From Thainema sp966674685 (GTDB lineage: Bacteria > Cyanobacteriota > Cyanobacteriia > Phormidesmidales > Phormidesmidaceae), in assembly GCA_966674685.1 (NCBI GenBank), contig CBKWJC010000028.1, positions 5,267 to 69,266 on the forward strand: a stretch of DNA of 64,000 bases, written 5' to 3'. The number at the start of each line of letters is the position of its first letter. Position 1 is the stretch's first letter. Of the stretch, positions 35,394 to 43,976 are shown in pieces. Made by a program: the position numbers and the translations under genes. The notes beneath the pieces are model-generated. The model was not told where the DNA came from, ran no database searches, and saw only the letters and a list, made by a program, of their open reading frames with translations.

Positions 35394-35837
35394 ATGAAGC
35401 TAACAACGCGCGGACACTACAGTGTAAAAGCCTTACTTGATTTGTGTCTCCAGCCCCATCGACAGCCCGTGGCCGTGCGGTTAATTGCCCAACGGCAAGA
35501 TATTCCTGCGCCGTATTTAGAGAAGCTACTAATTGATTTGCGGCGTGCAAAACTAGTGCGCTCGGTACGGGGTTCTCAAGGGGGATATCAGCTTGCCCGT
35601 GCGCCACATAAAATCACGCTAGGTGAGATTTTAGAGGCGGTCGGAGAAACAATTGAGCCACTCCCTCGACATGAACCAGTTGCCGATCATGCTGAGGATT
35701 GGGTGACGTTTACCCTGTGGAATCGTTTACATCAGACTCTGAAGGCAGCACTGCACGGCATCACGTTAGAGGATCTTTATTTTGATGCTCGCAGTTGGCA
35801 AGCCGCTCAGGGTGAAGCAGTTAGTTTTGTGGTCTAG
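35394..35837 (+). CDS. Rrf2-family transcription regulator without cluster cysteines
   Basis: 147-residue winged-helix DNA-binding protein of the Rrf2/IscR family. It starts MKLTTRGHYSVKALLDL and has the recognition region IAQRQDIPAPYLEKLLIDLRRAKLVRSVRGSQGGYQLAR. The three cysteines that bind the [2Fe-2S] cluster in IscR are absent: only one cysteine exists, near residue 19. So it is not an IscR-type iron-sulphur sensor. No isc or suf genes are nearby. The neighbours downstream are the ethylene-receptor-like kinase and cbiB. Confidence 0.9.
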   Translation: MKLTTRGHYSVKALLDLCLQPHRQPVAVRLIAQRQDIPAPYLEKLLIDLRRAKLVRSVRGSQGGYQLARAPHKITLGEILEAVGETIEPLPRHEPVADHAEDWVTFTLWNRLHQTLKAALHGITLEDLYFDARSWQAAQGEAVSFVV

Positions 35838-36193
35838 GTTCTAATCTTAGATCTTGCACTTTGCCGCGCCATAGGCTCTTTGGGGTTTGGGACAAGCGGG
35901 AGTCAATTCACATCTTGCACCATACAAAACTGAGACCGGAAGAGGTGATTTTGCCGCCTTGATGCGGCAGTGAAATCATGCTTTTGAGTTTTTGTGCAAG
36001 ATGTGAGTAAATGTATCGCCTGCTTGAAAAATGGGATTGCTAAAGTTGGGGATGACTTGGGGATTTTAGGGTAAGTTTTGCATTGTTCCGCTGAGGCTGC
36101 CGACTAGATAGAGCTACACTCAAGCTAAATCAGTAAAGTCCAGTAATTTAGTGAAACGTTGCTTAATCATTTCTCACAATAGTTGAGTTAAGA
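35838..36193. other. Spacer with family E copy 1
   Basis: No gene. The element at 35908-36006 takes up a third; a partial copy of its end (ATCTTGCACTTTGCC) lies at 35851. Confidence 0.5.
35908..36006. repeat. Family E element, copy 1
   Basis: TCACATCTTGCAC at 35908-35920 is perfectly inverted at 35994-36006; the inverted similarity continues inward (CATACAAAACT / AGTTTTT). Inside is a hairpin, GCCGC-CTTGAT-GCGGC, flanked by GGTGATTTT and GAAATCAT. The layout is that of a small non-autonomous element. Confidence 0.7.
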
Positions 36194-37978
36194 ATGTTGG
36201 ATCTGTCGCTTGCTTTTCAATGGGTGGGGCAGTACATGCCTCATGGTTCGTGCTATCTTTGGCAGTCTGATTTGATTTGGCTCCATGTTGGATCGGATGG
36301 ATTAACCGCGATCGCATATTATTCGATTCCCATCACGCTGCTGTATTTTGTGCGTCGTCGTCAAGATTTACCATTTGACTGGATATTTTTGCTATTCGGA
36401 GCGTTTATTGTTGCTTGCGGCACGACTCACCTGATGGAAATCTGGACGCTGTGGCAACCAGATTATTGGCTTTCAGGCTACATCAAGGCGATTACGGCGG
36501 CAGTGTCAGTTTATACGGCGATTCAACTCATTCCTTTAGTGCCCAAAGCGCTGGCGTTGCCGAGTCCGGCTCAGCTTGAGCAGGCCAATCAGTCGCTGCG
36601 ACAAGAGGTAGAAGCGCGTCAGCAGGCTGAAGCACAAGTGCGACAAATCAATAACGAATTGGAGTTTCGGATTGCGGAACGGACGCAGGAACTCGAACAG
36701 GCCAATCGCATTCAGCGAGAACTGCTAACCCGCGAACGGCAGGCTCGGACGACAGCAGAACAGGCTAACCGCGTCAAGGATGAGTTTGTCACAACGCTGT
36801 CGCATGAACTGCGGACACCGCTCAATGCGATCGCAGGTTGGACACAGCTCATGCAGCGGCGGGACGGCTCACCCGACATGTTAGACAAGGGAATTAGCGT
36901 GATTGAGCGCAATGTCCAATCGCTGACTCACATGATTGAAGACATTCTGGACATATCGCGCATCGTCCGGGGACAGGTGCGCGTTGTCATTCAACCCGTT
37001 GATTTGGGCGACATTATCAGAACGGCAGTAGACAGCGTGACGCCAGCGGCCACGGCTCGCAATATTTCAATTCACTGTCATTTAGCTGACAGCAACACCC
37101 TGATCCAGGGTGATGAACAGCGCTTGCAGCAGGTCATCTGGAACCTGTTGTCCAATGCGGTGAAGTTCACGCCGAATGGGGGACAAGTTGACATATTTCT
37201 CACCGCAGAAGATGACCAAGTTCAAATCAAAGTAACCGATACGGGACAGGGCATTGAAGCCAGCTTCCTGCCCCATGTTTTTGAATATTTTCGACAGGCA
37301 GACGGCAGCATGACGCGATCGCGGAATGGATTGGGTCTGGGCCTAGCAATCGTCCGCTATCTGGTTGAACTACACGGCGGCACCATCACAGCAGAAAGCC
37401 CTGGGTTAGAGCAAGGCTCTACTTTTACTGTGAATCTGCCCAATACCCCAACCGTGCAACTCTTGAATCAGTCTATTCAGCCTTCGGCCAGCAGTAACTA
37501 CCGCTTTGTTTCAGCCTGGGGTCAAAGCGATACGTCGATCAATTCAGCCGGGGGTGCAGCACAGAACACCACGATTTCATCCCCTGATTTGAACCATTTG
37601 TCTTTACTACTGGTGGAAGATGATGACTCCTCGCGAGAGTTTTTGGCCTTCACGCTAGAAGTCTACGGGGCGCAGGTGCAAACCGCTGCTAGTGTAGAGG
37701 AGGCCATTCAATTCCTAGAATCAACGATTCCCGATGCGATTGTTAGCGACATCGCCATGCCCGATCAAGACGGCTACGCGCTGCTCCAATATCTTCAGAG
37801 TCAGCCGCATCTAGCCCGCCTGCCCGTCATCGCCGTAACGGCTTATGCTCAACAAGAGGAACAGGATCGAATTACCCAAGCTGGTTTTTACCGCTGCCTG
37901 TCAAAACCCGTTCATGTCGATCAGCTGGTAGAAATTTTGCAATCCAGTCTGCTCAGCACGATTCGAATTGAGTCATAG
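36194..37978 (+). CDS. Hybrid histidine kinase with ethylene-receptor domain
   Basis: 594 residues. The N-terminal three-helix membrane domain (about 20-115) is that of plant ethylene receptors: D35, Y42 or Y43, I45, P46, and the copper pair C75 and H79 in VACGTTH match ETR1 D25, Y32, I35, P36, C65 and H69. A coiled coil (125-195) leads to HisKA (H204 in LSHELRTPLN), HATPase (N319/N321 region to G-rich DTGQGIE and NGLGLGLAIV) and a receiver (about 468-585, D519 and K571). Unlike the Synechocystis ethylene receptor SynEtr1 it has no GAF photosensor. Eleven bases separate it from cbiB, so an operon is likely. Confidence 0.92.
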   Translation: MLDLSLAFQWVGQYMPHGSCYLWQSDLIWLHVGSDGLTAIAYYSIPITLLYFVRRRQDLPFDWIFLLFGAFIVACGTTHLMEIWTLWQPDYWLSGYIKAITAAVSVYTAIQLIPLVPKALALPSPAQLEQANQSLRQEVEARQQAEAQVRQINNELEFRIAERTQELEQANRIQRELLTRERQARTTAEQANRVKDEFVTTLSHELRTPLNAIAGWTQLMQRRDGSPDMLDKGISVIERNVQSLTHMIEDILDISRIVRGQVRVVIQPVDLGDIIRTAVDSVTPAATARNISIHCHLADSNTLIQGDEQRLQQVIWNLLSNAVKFTPNGGQVDIFLTAEDDQVQIKVTDTGQGIEASFLPHVFEYFRQADGSMTRSRNGLGLGLAIVRYLVELHGGTITAESPGLEQGSTFTVNLPNTPTVQLLNQSIQPSASSNYRFVSAWGQSDTSINSAGGAAQNTTISSPDLNHLSLLLVEDDDSSREFLAFTLEVYGAQVQTAASVEEAIQFLESTIPDAIVSDIAMPDQDGYALLQYLQSQPHLARLPVIAVTAYAQQEEQDRITQAGFYRCLSKPVHVDQLVEILQSSLLSTIRIES

Positions 37979-37989
37979 ACGCTGCGTCG

Positions 37990-38991
37990 ATGTTTTCACT
38001 CACCCCCGGAGAATATGCTGAGATTATCCCAATCACGCTTTTACTTGCTGCCGGACTGGACTATTTATTGGCTGATCCGTGGGGCTGGCCGCATCCGGTT
38101 CAGGTAATGGGCTGGGTAATTCAAACCAGCAGCCATTTTTTGCTAAGCCGCATCAAATCAGCGCGGGGCCAGCGAATTGCCGGAGTGTGTTTGGGGCTAA
38201 CGGTCATCGGCGGCAGTGGCGTTGTTGGCTGGCTGCTGGTCTTGCTGGCCATGCGGCTGCATCCGCTGCTGGGCTGGACAGTAGAAACGATCGTGCTGGC
38301 AAGCTGTTTTGCGGGTCGCAGCTTACGCAGAGCGGCTGAAGACGTACTGCGGCCCTACCTAGCTGGGGATTTAGACCAGGCTCGGCAGCGACTGAGTCTC
38401 TATGTGGGACGCGATACGGCGACGCTATCGGCTCCCGACATTCTTCGGGCGGTGTTTGAAACTGTCACAGAAAATGCCACTGATGGCGCAACCGCACCCT
38501 TGTTTTATGCGATCGCAGGTGCCTGTTTACCGGGAATCGGCAGCGTTCCCCTAGCGTTGGCCTACAAAGCCGCCAGCACCCTCGACTCAATGGTGGGCTA
38601 TCAGCGTTCCCCCTACACCGACATCGGCTGGTTTAGCGCTCGCCTAGAGGATTGCCTCACCTGGCTGCCCTGCCGCCTGACCGTGTGGACAATTGCGCTT
38701 CTTTCCGGCCAACCTCGGCACGTTTGGCGCATTTGCCAGCGGGATGCCCCGGCTGATCCAAGTCCTAATGCAGGCTGGAGTGAATGTGCCTATGCGGCGG
38801 CTCTCGGAGTCCAGGTTGGCGGCATCAATATATATCAAGGGCAAATCAAACAAAAACCCCTACTAGGTGACCCGCTCCAGCCCATTACCGTCCCGATCAT
38901 TCGTCAAGCGATGCACCTAACGCGGCTGAGCTTGCTGATCTGGCTGGCAGTTGCGATCGCGCTCAGCATTGGCTCATACCCGTTCTATTAA
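37990..38991 (+). CDS. cbiB: Adenosylcobinamide-phosphate synthase
   Basis: 333-residue integral membrane enzyme joining aminopropanol (phosphate) to adenosylcobyric acid late in cobalamin synthesis. Markers are LLLAAGLDYLLADPWGWPHPVQVMGW, RDTATLSAPDILRAVFETVTENATDGATAPLFY and TLDSMVGYQRSPYTDIGWFSARLED. Synonym cobD in the aerobic-pathway nomenclature. The start lies 11 bases after the kinase stop. No other cobalamin genes or B12 riboswitch are visible in the window. In some cyanobacteria cbiB neighbours an Rrf2 gene, as here. Confidence 0.94.
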   Translation: MFSLTPGEYAEIIPITLLLAAGLDYLLADPWGWPHPVQVMGWVIQTSSHFLLSRIKSARGQRIAGVCLGLTVIGGSGVVGWLLVLLAMRLHPLLGWTVETIVLASCFAGRSLRRAAEDVLRPYLAGDLDQARQRLSLYVGRDTATLSAPDILRAVFETVTENATDGATAPLFYAIAGACLPGIGSVPLALAYKAASTLDSMVGYQRSPYTDIGWFSARLEDCLTWLPCRLTVWTIALLSGQPRHVWRICQRDAPADPSPNAGWSECAYAAALGVQVGGINIYQGQIKQKPLLGDPLQPITVPIIRQAMHLTRLSLLIWLAVAIALSIGSYPFY

Positions 38992-39147
38992 TTGGTGATA
39001 CAAATAAGGCCAACAGATAAGGCCAGTATCGTCAGATAGACGTACCGAATTTTGGCAAAACTCTCTAAGATCAAGACAGGTCTTGCCTAGAACCAGATTT
39101 GAGATTATACATTTGACAGAAGAACGCTAAACGCTAAGTAGAAAGCC

Positions 39148-39360
39148 ATGTTTCTAGACGAATTAACCCCCCTATTCAAAGAGCTTGTTGGCCACCCCGT
39201 TGCCTTTTTAGGTGGATTTGCATCGGGTGTGCTCAAGCTCAATTTAGCCGATGACCCAGTTAAAGGCTGGCTGGCCCAGCAGGGAGCCGTCGGCTTCTCA
39301 ACACCAGCAGATAGTCCCAACGGCAGAAGCACAGGGCCGCAAACCATCGAGATTGATTAA
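39148..39360 (+). CDS. Small conserved cyanobacterial protein
   Basis: 70 residues: an amphipathic N-terminal part (FLDELTPLFKELVGHPVAFLGGFASGVLKLNL) that could touch a membrane, a DDPVKGWLAQQ segment, and a Gly/Ser/Thr/Pro-rich tail ending TIEID. I recall similar short proteins of unknown function in other cyanobacteria. No domain name applies. It is not clearly part of an operon, about 155 bases after cbiB. Confidence 0.72.
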   Translation: MFLDELTPLFKELVGHPVAFLGGFASGVLKLNLADDPVKGWLAQQGAVGFSTPADSPNGRSTGPQTIEID

Positions 39361-39832
39361 AGCTTCACGAAATGCTTAATCTTGTAGAATTTTCTGCCAA
39401 CCTCTGCTAGGTTAACCGTTACGTCATTGCAAGGATGGCATGACATTGCCATTTTTACAGTTTATAGCGGTATAACTAGTTAGCAGTACTGTGCTCAAAC
39501 CAGAACCGAAGAAATATCCTGACGGGATGCTTCCTCGGTTTTTAGATCGAGTTTGGGTCTACTAGCGACTTGGTTTTGTTGATGAATTCACGACTAAATT
39601 GTTGAAATCTTGCGGATTTCTCAATCGTTTGGCTGGATTCTGTATAAAGAACTGAGTGGTGAATCAGATTTCTAAACTGCTAAATTGGCAAAGAATTCTG
39701 CCAGAACCGTTCAACGTACCGTGTCAACTGCTAGGGTTAGCGTAAGATGGCATGGATAAATGCTAATTCAATGGGAAAGGTTGTTGCAGCAGATGATGCT
39801 TCAAGCCTTCGTCTCTGCTACTGGGAGGTGTT
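39361..39832. other. Spacer with a diverged family A-like palindrome
   Basis: No gene. The only structure I see is at 39478-39575. The last 50 bases hold a strong ribosome site for the next gene. Confidence 0.5.
39478..39575. repeat. Diverged family A-like palindrome
   Basis: AGAACCGAAGAAATATCC pairs imperfectly with GGGATGCTTCCTCGGTTTTT; outer parts CTAGTTAGCAGT... and ...CTACTAGCGACTTGG are also loosely inverted. The CGGTTTTTAGAT edge resembles family A, but this is the weakest member. Confidence 0.45.
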
Positions 39833-40906
39833 ATGAGTTCTTCGACAGATCGATTTTCGGAATCATCACAATCAGATCCAAAAGCATTGGATCTAGACAT
39901 TAATGCTAATTCTGACTCATCTCAATCTCCCCATCCGCCTGAGGCCCAAAAGCCATCCGGCAGGATTATGCAACCTTCCTCAGACGATATGATGCCCCCG
40001 ACTACTTCACAATCTGCATCCAAGCAATCCACGCACGCTGCACAGAATGCGAAAGGAGTAAAAGACGCGAATAGCTCTACTCCAGCAGAATCGACGGACT
40101 CTACAGCAAGCGAAGCGGAGAAAAAGCCCCGCCAGCAGCCGATCCCGCCACCGAGCGAACCCATGCAGTACCGGGCAATTGGCCTGATTCGGGGCCGCTA
40201 TGCACCGTCTGAAGAGCAGTTCAATCGGGGCAACATCATTGCTGAGGGGGATGTTAAGGTTGATGCAGTTCTACTAGGTCGTGTGACGAGCTTAGTCAAG
40301 AAGCACCTTGACCCAGAGCAGGAGCACCTGTGGGTTGTCTATCCGCGTACTCGTGAAAAGCAAAATGATCTGCATGTTCAGATCGTCGGTGTGTGGGAAC
40401 CTGAAAAGCTACAGGCTAAAGAAGAAGAACCGGAGATCAGTAGCTCAGGGTTGGCGCTGCGTCCGCCGCAACCACCCCAGCCCCGCAATAACTACTTCTC
40501 GATTCGGGGAGAAGTGATTTATTACGACGAGGACGAGGAAGCGGTTACGGTTAAAATTTTGCAGTCTCCTAAGCGACCTACGGACTCGACGAAGGTATTC
40601 AAGCTTAACTTGCGCGGCAAACTGCCAGGAGCTAGAACGGTTGGTCACTTCTGGGATATTAATGCGCGGCGTGAGGCCGATTATTTAGAAGTCTATTTAG
40701 CAGAGCGGGTCGCCATGATGAAACCCCGCAAGCCTCGCCGTCGCGATCCACGTAGCGATCGCACGAGTCGGAGTGGGCCACCAAAACGACCGTTCAGAAA
40801 GCCTTCACATGATGCAGCGGGTTCTACGGGATCGTCTGGCGCATCTAAACCCGTTCCTAAGCCAGCTAAGCGCACAAGTTCTGACTCGTCCGGAGCATCC
40901 AGCTAG
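39833..40906 (+). CDS. Conserved cyanobacterial protein, disordered ends, possible RNA-binding core
   Basis: 357 residues. The first 110 are polar and low complexity (Ser, Thr, Pro, Gln), the core (about 110-290) begins MQYRAIGLIRGRYAPSEEQFNRG and includes NYFSIRGEVIYYDEDEEAVTVKI, and the last 60 residues are rich in Arg, Lys, Pro and Ser. The core looks like a beta-rich fold, and the RGRY and basic tail suggest nucleic acid binding, but that is inference. I recall this core as a conserved cyanobacterial hypothetical. GGGAGG lies four bases before the ATG, and a terminator follows the stop. Confidence 0.8.
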   Translation: MSSSTDRFSESSQSDPKALDLDINANSDSSQSPHPPEAQKPSGRIMQPSSDDMMPPTTSQSASKQSTHAAQNAKGVKDANSSTPAESTDSTASEAEKKPRQQPIPPPSEPMQYRAIGLIRGRYAPSEEQFNRGNIIAEGDVKVDAVLLGRVTSLVKKHLDPEQEHLWVVYPRTREKQNDLHVQIVGVWEPEKLQAKEEEPEISSSGLALRPPQPPQPRNNYFSIRGEVIYYDEDEEAVTVKILQSPKRPTDSTKVFKLNLRGKLPGARTVGHFWDINARREADYLEVYLAERVAMMKPRKPRRRDPRSDRTSRSGPPKRPFRKPSHDAAGSTGSSGASKPVPKPAKRTSSDSSGASS

Positions 40907-40948
40907 CGTTTAATTCCAAGTCCAGGCAATTCACAACGCGAAAACCAG

Positions 40949-40997
40949 AAAGGTGATTTATTGCTGCATCGCAGCAGTAAATCACCTTTCGTTTTTT
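40949..40997 (+). terminator. Terminator downstream of the 39833 gene
   Basis: AAAGGTGATTTATTGCTGC pairs with 40971-40989 (19 bp with one G-T wobble) around ATC; CGTTTTTTT follows. A strong intrinsic terminator. Confidence 0.85.
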
Positions 40998-41002
40998 TAG
41001 AG

Positions 41003-41077
41003 AGGACAGGGACGTTGTTATGGTACGGCGACGACGAGCCACAACAACGTCCTAACCAATGTGGCTACCGCTTATAC
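41003..41077. repeat. Family B palindromic element, copy 3 (left end lost)
   Basis: GGACGTTGTT/AACAACGTCC stem followed by CTAACCAATGTGGCTACCGC then TTATA, the family B right end. The left terminal repeat is absent, replaced by the terminator at 40949-40997. Confidence 0.65.
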
Positions 41078-41166
41078 CATTTGCGCCCAAGCTTCCTTGT
41101 TCCCCTGCTCCGATACACCGACAGCATCCGAATCTATAGCTCTAGGTCGTGAAAAGTAGTCCTGCA

Positions 41167-41577
41167 TCATCCCGCGCAAGACTTTAAGATCCAGCCTAAG
41201 ACGATTCCCATGCCGCCAAACCGTACTGCTTGCCAAAATGGCTCTCGAAGACTGCTCCACGAGAACAAGCGGCTCTCTAGGGCAAGTTCTACCTCATCAA
41301 GCTGCTGCTGTACTTGTTTTAGTTCTTGCTTCAGTTCTTGCTGGCGAGATGACTGTTGTTCGGCATTGGCCTGCTTCAAATCCTGTTTAGCCCGCTGCTG
41401 CTGCTGCTGTAAGTATTGCTGATGCCGATAGCTGGTCTCGACTTGCTCAAAGCGCAGCCGCAGTTCCTGAAGTGCTTGCTCAGTGGACTGTAGCTGTGCG
41501 ATGAGTGTATCCCAATCTTCAACTGGATTGTTGGGTTCGGGTGATGCAGCCGAGTTTGGAGGAGGAGATGCAGACAT
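41167..41577 (-). CDS. Coiled-coil protein with C-terminal hydrophobic segment
   Basis: 136 residues. A Pro/Ser-rich start, a Gln/Glu-rich coiled coil (about 25-105), then FWQAVRFGGMGIVLGWILK, a likely single membrane anchor at the C terminus. This gives a tail-anchored topology. The start MSASPPP at 41577 was preferred to a TTG/ATG five codons upstream (41592); neither has a strong ribosome site. I know no function; the gene stands alone. Confidence 0.7.
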   Translation of the reverse strand: MSASPPPNSAASPEPNNPVEDWDTLIAQLQSTEQALQELRLRFEQVETSYRHQQYLQQQQQRAKQDLKQANAEQQSSRQQELKQELKQVQQQLDEVELALESRLFSWSSLREPFWQAVRFGGMGIVLGWILKSCAG

Positions 41578-41799
41578 GCTGATAGGGAACAAGGAACTCG
41601 TTTAAGCCCTCTATACATAGTCTAAATTGGTGGATCAATTCACCGCTTTGCAAGAGAACGTCACACTTTCTCCTTTTTTATTGCTAATTCTTCTATCGCT
41701 GATTTGGTCTAGGTAGAGCAATAATCCAAAGGTACAAGGAGCAGAATCTACGTCACAATGAAGTCAGAATCGTAATCACAACGCACGTTTTACATCACT

Positions 41800-42087
41800 A
41801 TGGCTGATTCCACTGTTCAATCTGTTAAGACTCCTGAGCTGAGCGATTTGCGGCAGGCTGACCCTACTGTATTGGCCCAAGTTCTAGCCGAAAAACTTGC
41901 GATCGCACCCAATGATTGGCATCGTCTCAAGGGCAACCGCAAAGCTCGCGCCCAAGAACAAGCCGCTTCAGCCCTGGTCTACCTGCTCAATGATCAGCCG
42001 GAAGAAGCCCTCGCCCGCTTACAGCAGGCCACAGGCTGGCTAGATCGCTCAATTTCTGCGCCTCCCTGTCCGACACATGGTCATTAA
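41800..42087 (+). CDS. DUF6439 family protein
   Basis: 95 residues. The cyanobacterial DUF6439 pattern is present: LAEKLAIAPNDWHRLKGNRKARAQEQAASALVYLL, then the helical EEALARLQQATGWLDRSI. It ends with a Cys/His tail (PPCPTHGH). Function unknown. Its stop codon overlaps the stop of the convergent pseudouridine synthase gene by four bases. Confidence 0.85.
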   Translation: MADSTVQSVKTPELSDLRQADPTVLAQVLAEKLAIAPNDWHRLKGNRKARAQEQAASALVYLLNDQPEEALARLQQATGWLDRSISAPPCPTHGH

Positions 42088-43976
42088 GGAGAAACGTGCT
42101 GAGGATTAAGTGCTTGAGGATTAAGTGCTGATGACTGAGAACTAAGTTCTAAATGGCCAGAATACGCCTCACTCCTTACTCCTCTCGCCTCACTTTTCAA
42201 ACCAGGCCAAGGCACTGACGTTTGCAGATGCAGCCATCTACCCGTGCGGGGATGCTGTACTTGTACGGATTGGGCGTGTAGATACAGCCGATCGCTGGCA
42301 GCGATCGGTTGAGTGCCGTAAATGCGATCGCATAAAATTGGCGCATTCAAACCCTCTGGTGCCGCCGCGTGGACTCGCAGTTGATGGGTACGTCCGGTGA
42401 TTGGAAAAAACTCAACCTCTGTACAGTAGCCTTCTGCGGTTTGCGCGGATGATAGGACTTGGAACTTGGTGACGCAGGGTTTTCCGTGCTGCCAGTCCAC
42501 TACCTGTCGGGGGCGATCGGTCGGGTCGGCACGCAGGGGCAGTTCAATCAATCCGGCTTGAGCCCATATCTGACCTGCAAGAATAGCGACGTACCGCTTG
42601 TGTACCTGGCGCTGCTGAAACTGCTGGCGGAGATGGCGGGCAGCAGCGGCATGACGGGCAATCAGCAAAATACCGGATGTATCCTGATCGAGGCGGTGGA
42701 CAGCGCTGAGTTGATCATCATCGTGTTCGCCGCTGTGATACTGGCAGCGCAATCGGCTGAGCACGCTATCTTGACTGTGAAAATAGCGACCAGGAACAGA
42801 CAGTAAACCAGCGGGCTTATTGACAGCAATCAGATCGGCATCTTCGTAAATGATGTCCAATAAAAGTACAGGAACCTCGAAGTCTCTTTCACCCAGGGAA
42901 AGGGATTTAGGGTGAGGGTCAACTACCGCATCGGCAAAATGCGATAGTCCCGATAGCAAAAAGCCCATAATTGGTTGGCAGCGGTCAGTACAGGCTTCAT
43001 AGAAGCAACCGGAGTGCTTCTCGCTGTTGTCCGCATCAATCGCGGCTACGCCGTTACGATTGGCATCCTGATTTGGATCATGCTTAAACGTCCCGTCCCA
43101 CCAAAACTCAGCCATTGCTAGCGGTTCCAACCCGTGGGTCGCGGCATAGTGCAAAAGCTTGGGTGCACAGCAATCCCCTGTTCCAGTCGGCAGCGCAGGC
43201 ATCAACTGATCGAGGCTAGCGGACTCCCCAGCAAAGTTAGTGAGCTGATAGGCCGCATGCATTTGGGTTTGGAGCTGACGCGAGATGTGTTTGCGCTGTT
43301 GTTTAAGCTGGCGCATTTTTTCATCGGCCTGGTTGACCTGCTTTTGTAGTGGTTGTAAAACCTGATCGCGCTGCTGTTTGAGCTGACGACGAGCCATACC
43401 GTCCTGCTGGCTTTGCCGATCTAGCTCTGCTAAGGCCGAGACCAACTCACCTCCACTCAGCTCAGCTTGAAACTGGAGCCGCAGTTGATGACGCTGCTGT
43501 TTGCGATCGCGATGTTCGGCGGCCTGCGATCGCAACTGTTCCGCAAAATCGGCGGTTTGCTGTTCAAGCTGCTGGCGGACTGGCAACTGACTGAGCTGGA
43601 TTAATTCTTGCTTAATCGCGTCTAGTTGAGCGAGAGTTTGGGTCTCAGCCATAGAAATGCGATCGCGACCCGGAATGGGCGGCACCCAGCCCTCAAGCTC
43701 GCGACAGCCATTGAGCAAACCCGAAAAGGCTTTTAGAACGCCAACCCCCGTGGCGCTACGCACCAGTAACACGCCATACATCTTGCCTTCACGACTGTAC
43801 TGTTGATCAGCAGCTAGTTGAGCCATTAAGCCCTGTGCAACCGCTTCCGCCTGTGCCGTTCGAGGTAACCGCAGTAGACGCTGCTGTTTTGGGCACATTC
43901 CTTCGTACCAATAAGTCGGTGTTGCCAAATCAACGCTAATTTCATCTTTTACAAATATATTCAGCGGATACAGCAT
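42084..43976 (-). CDS. RluA-family pseudouridine synthase with long coiled-coil extension
   Basis: 630 residues. The C-terminal catalytic domain (about 365-590) has YEDADLIAVNKPAGLLSVPG, the catalytic aspartate in AVHRLDQDTSGILL, and the GRTHQLRVH segment. The first 365 residues are an N-terminal region with a strong Gln/Arg-rich coiled coil (about 110-240) and several cysteines near 260-330, as in other large cyanobacterial members; the RNA target is not known. The last 35 or so residues are encoded by spacer-type repeats (see findings), so the original stop may have been lost. It overlaps the DUF6439 stop by four bases. Confidence 0.88.
   Translation of the reverse strand: MLYPLNIFVKDEISVDLATPTYWYEGMCPKQQRLLRLPRTAQAEAVAQGLMAQLAADQQYSREGKMYGVLLVRSATGVGVLKAFSGLLNGCRELEGWVPPIPGRDRISMAETQTLAQLDAIKQELIQLSQLPVRQQLEQQTADFAEQLRSQAAEHRDRKQQRHQLRLQFQAELSGGELVSALAELDRQSQQDGMARRQLKQQRDQVLQPLQKQVNQADEKMRQLKQQRKHISRQLQTQMHAAYQLTNFAGESASLDQLMPALPTGTGDCCAPKLLHYAATHGLEPLAMAEFWWDGTFKHDPNQDANRNGVAAIDADNSEKHSGCFYEACTDRCQPIMGFLLSGLSHFADAVVDPHPKSLSLGERDFEVPVLLLDIIYEDADLIAVNKPAGLLSVPGRYFHSQDSVLSRLRCQYHSGEHDDDQLSAVHRLDQDTSGILLIARHAAAARHLRQQFQQRQVHKRYVAILAGQIWAQAGLIELPLRADPTDRPRQVVDWQHGKPCVTKFQVLSSAQTAEGYCTEVEFFPITGRTHQLRVHAAAPEGLNAPILCDRIYGTQPIAASDRLYLHAQSVQVQHPRTGRWLHLQTSVPWPGLKSEARGVRSEAYSGHLELSSQSSALNPQALNPQHVSP

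Noticed and set aside
35248..35607. 119-codon minus-strand frame overlapping the Rrf2 gene start
   Set aside because: Antisense to the conserved DNA-binding domain; no family resemblance.
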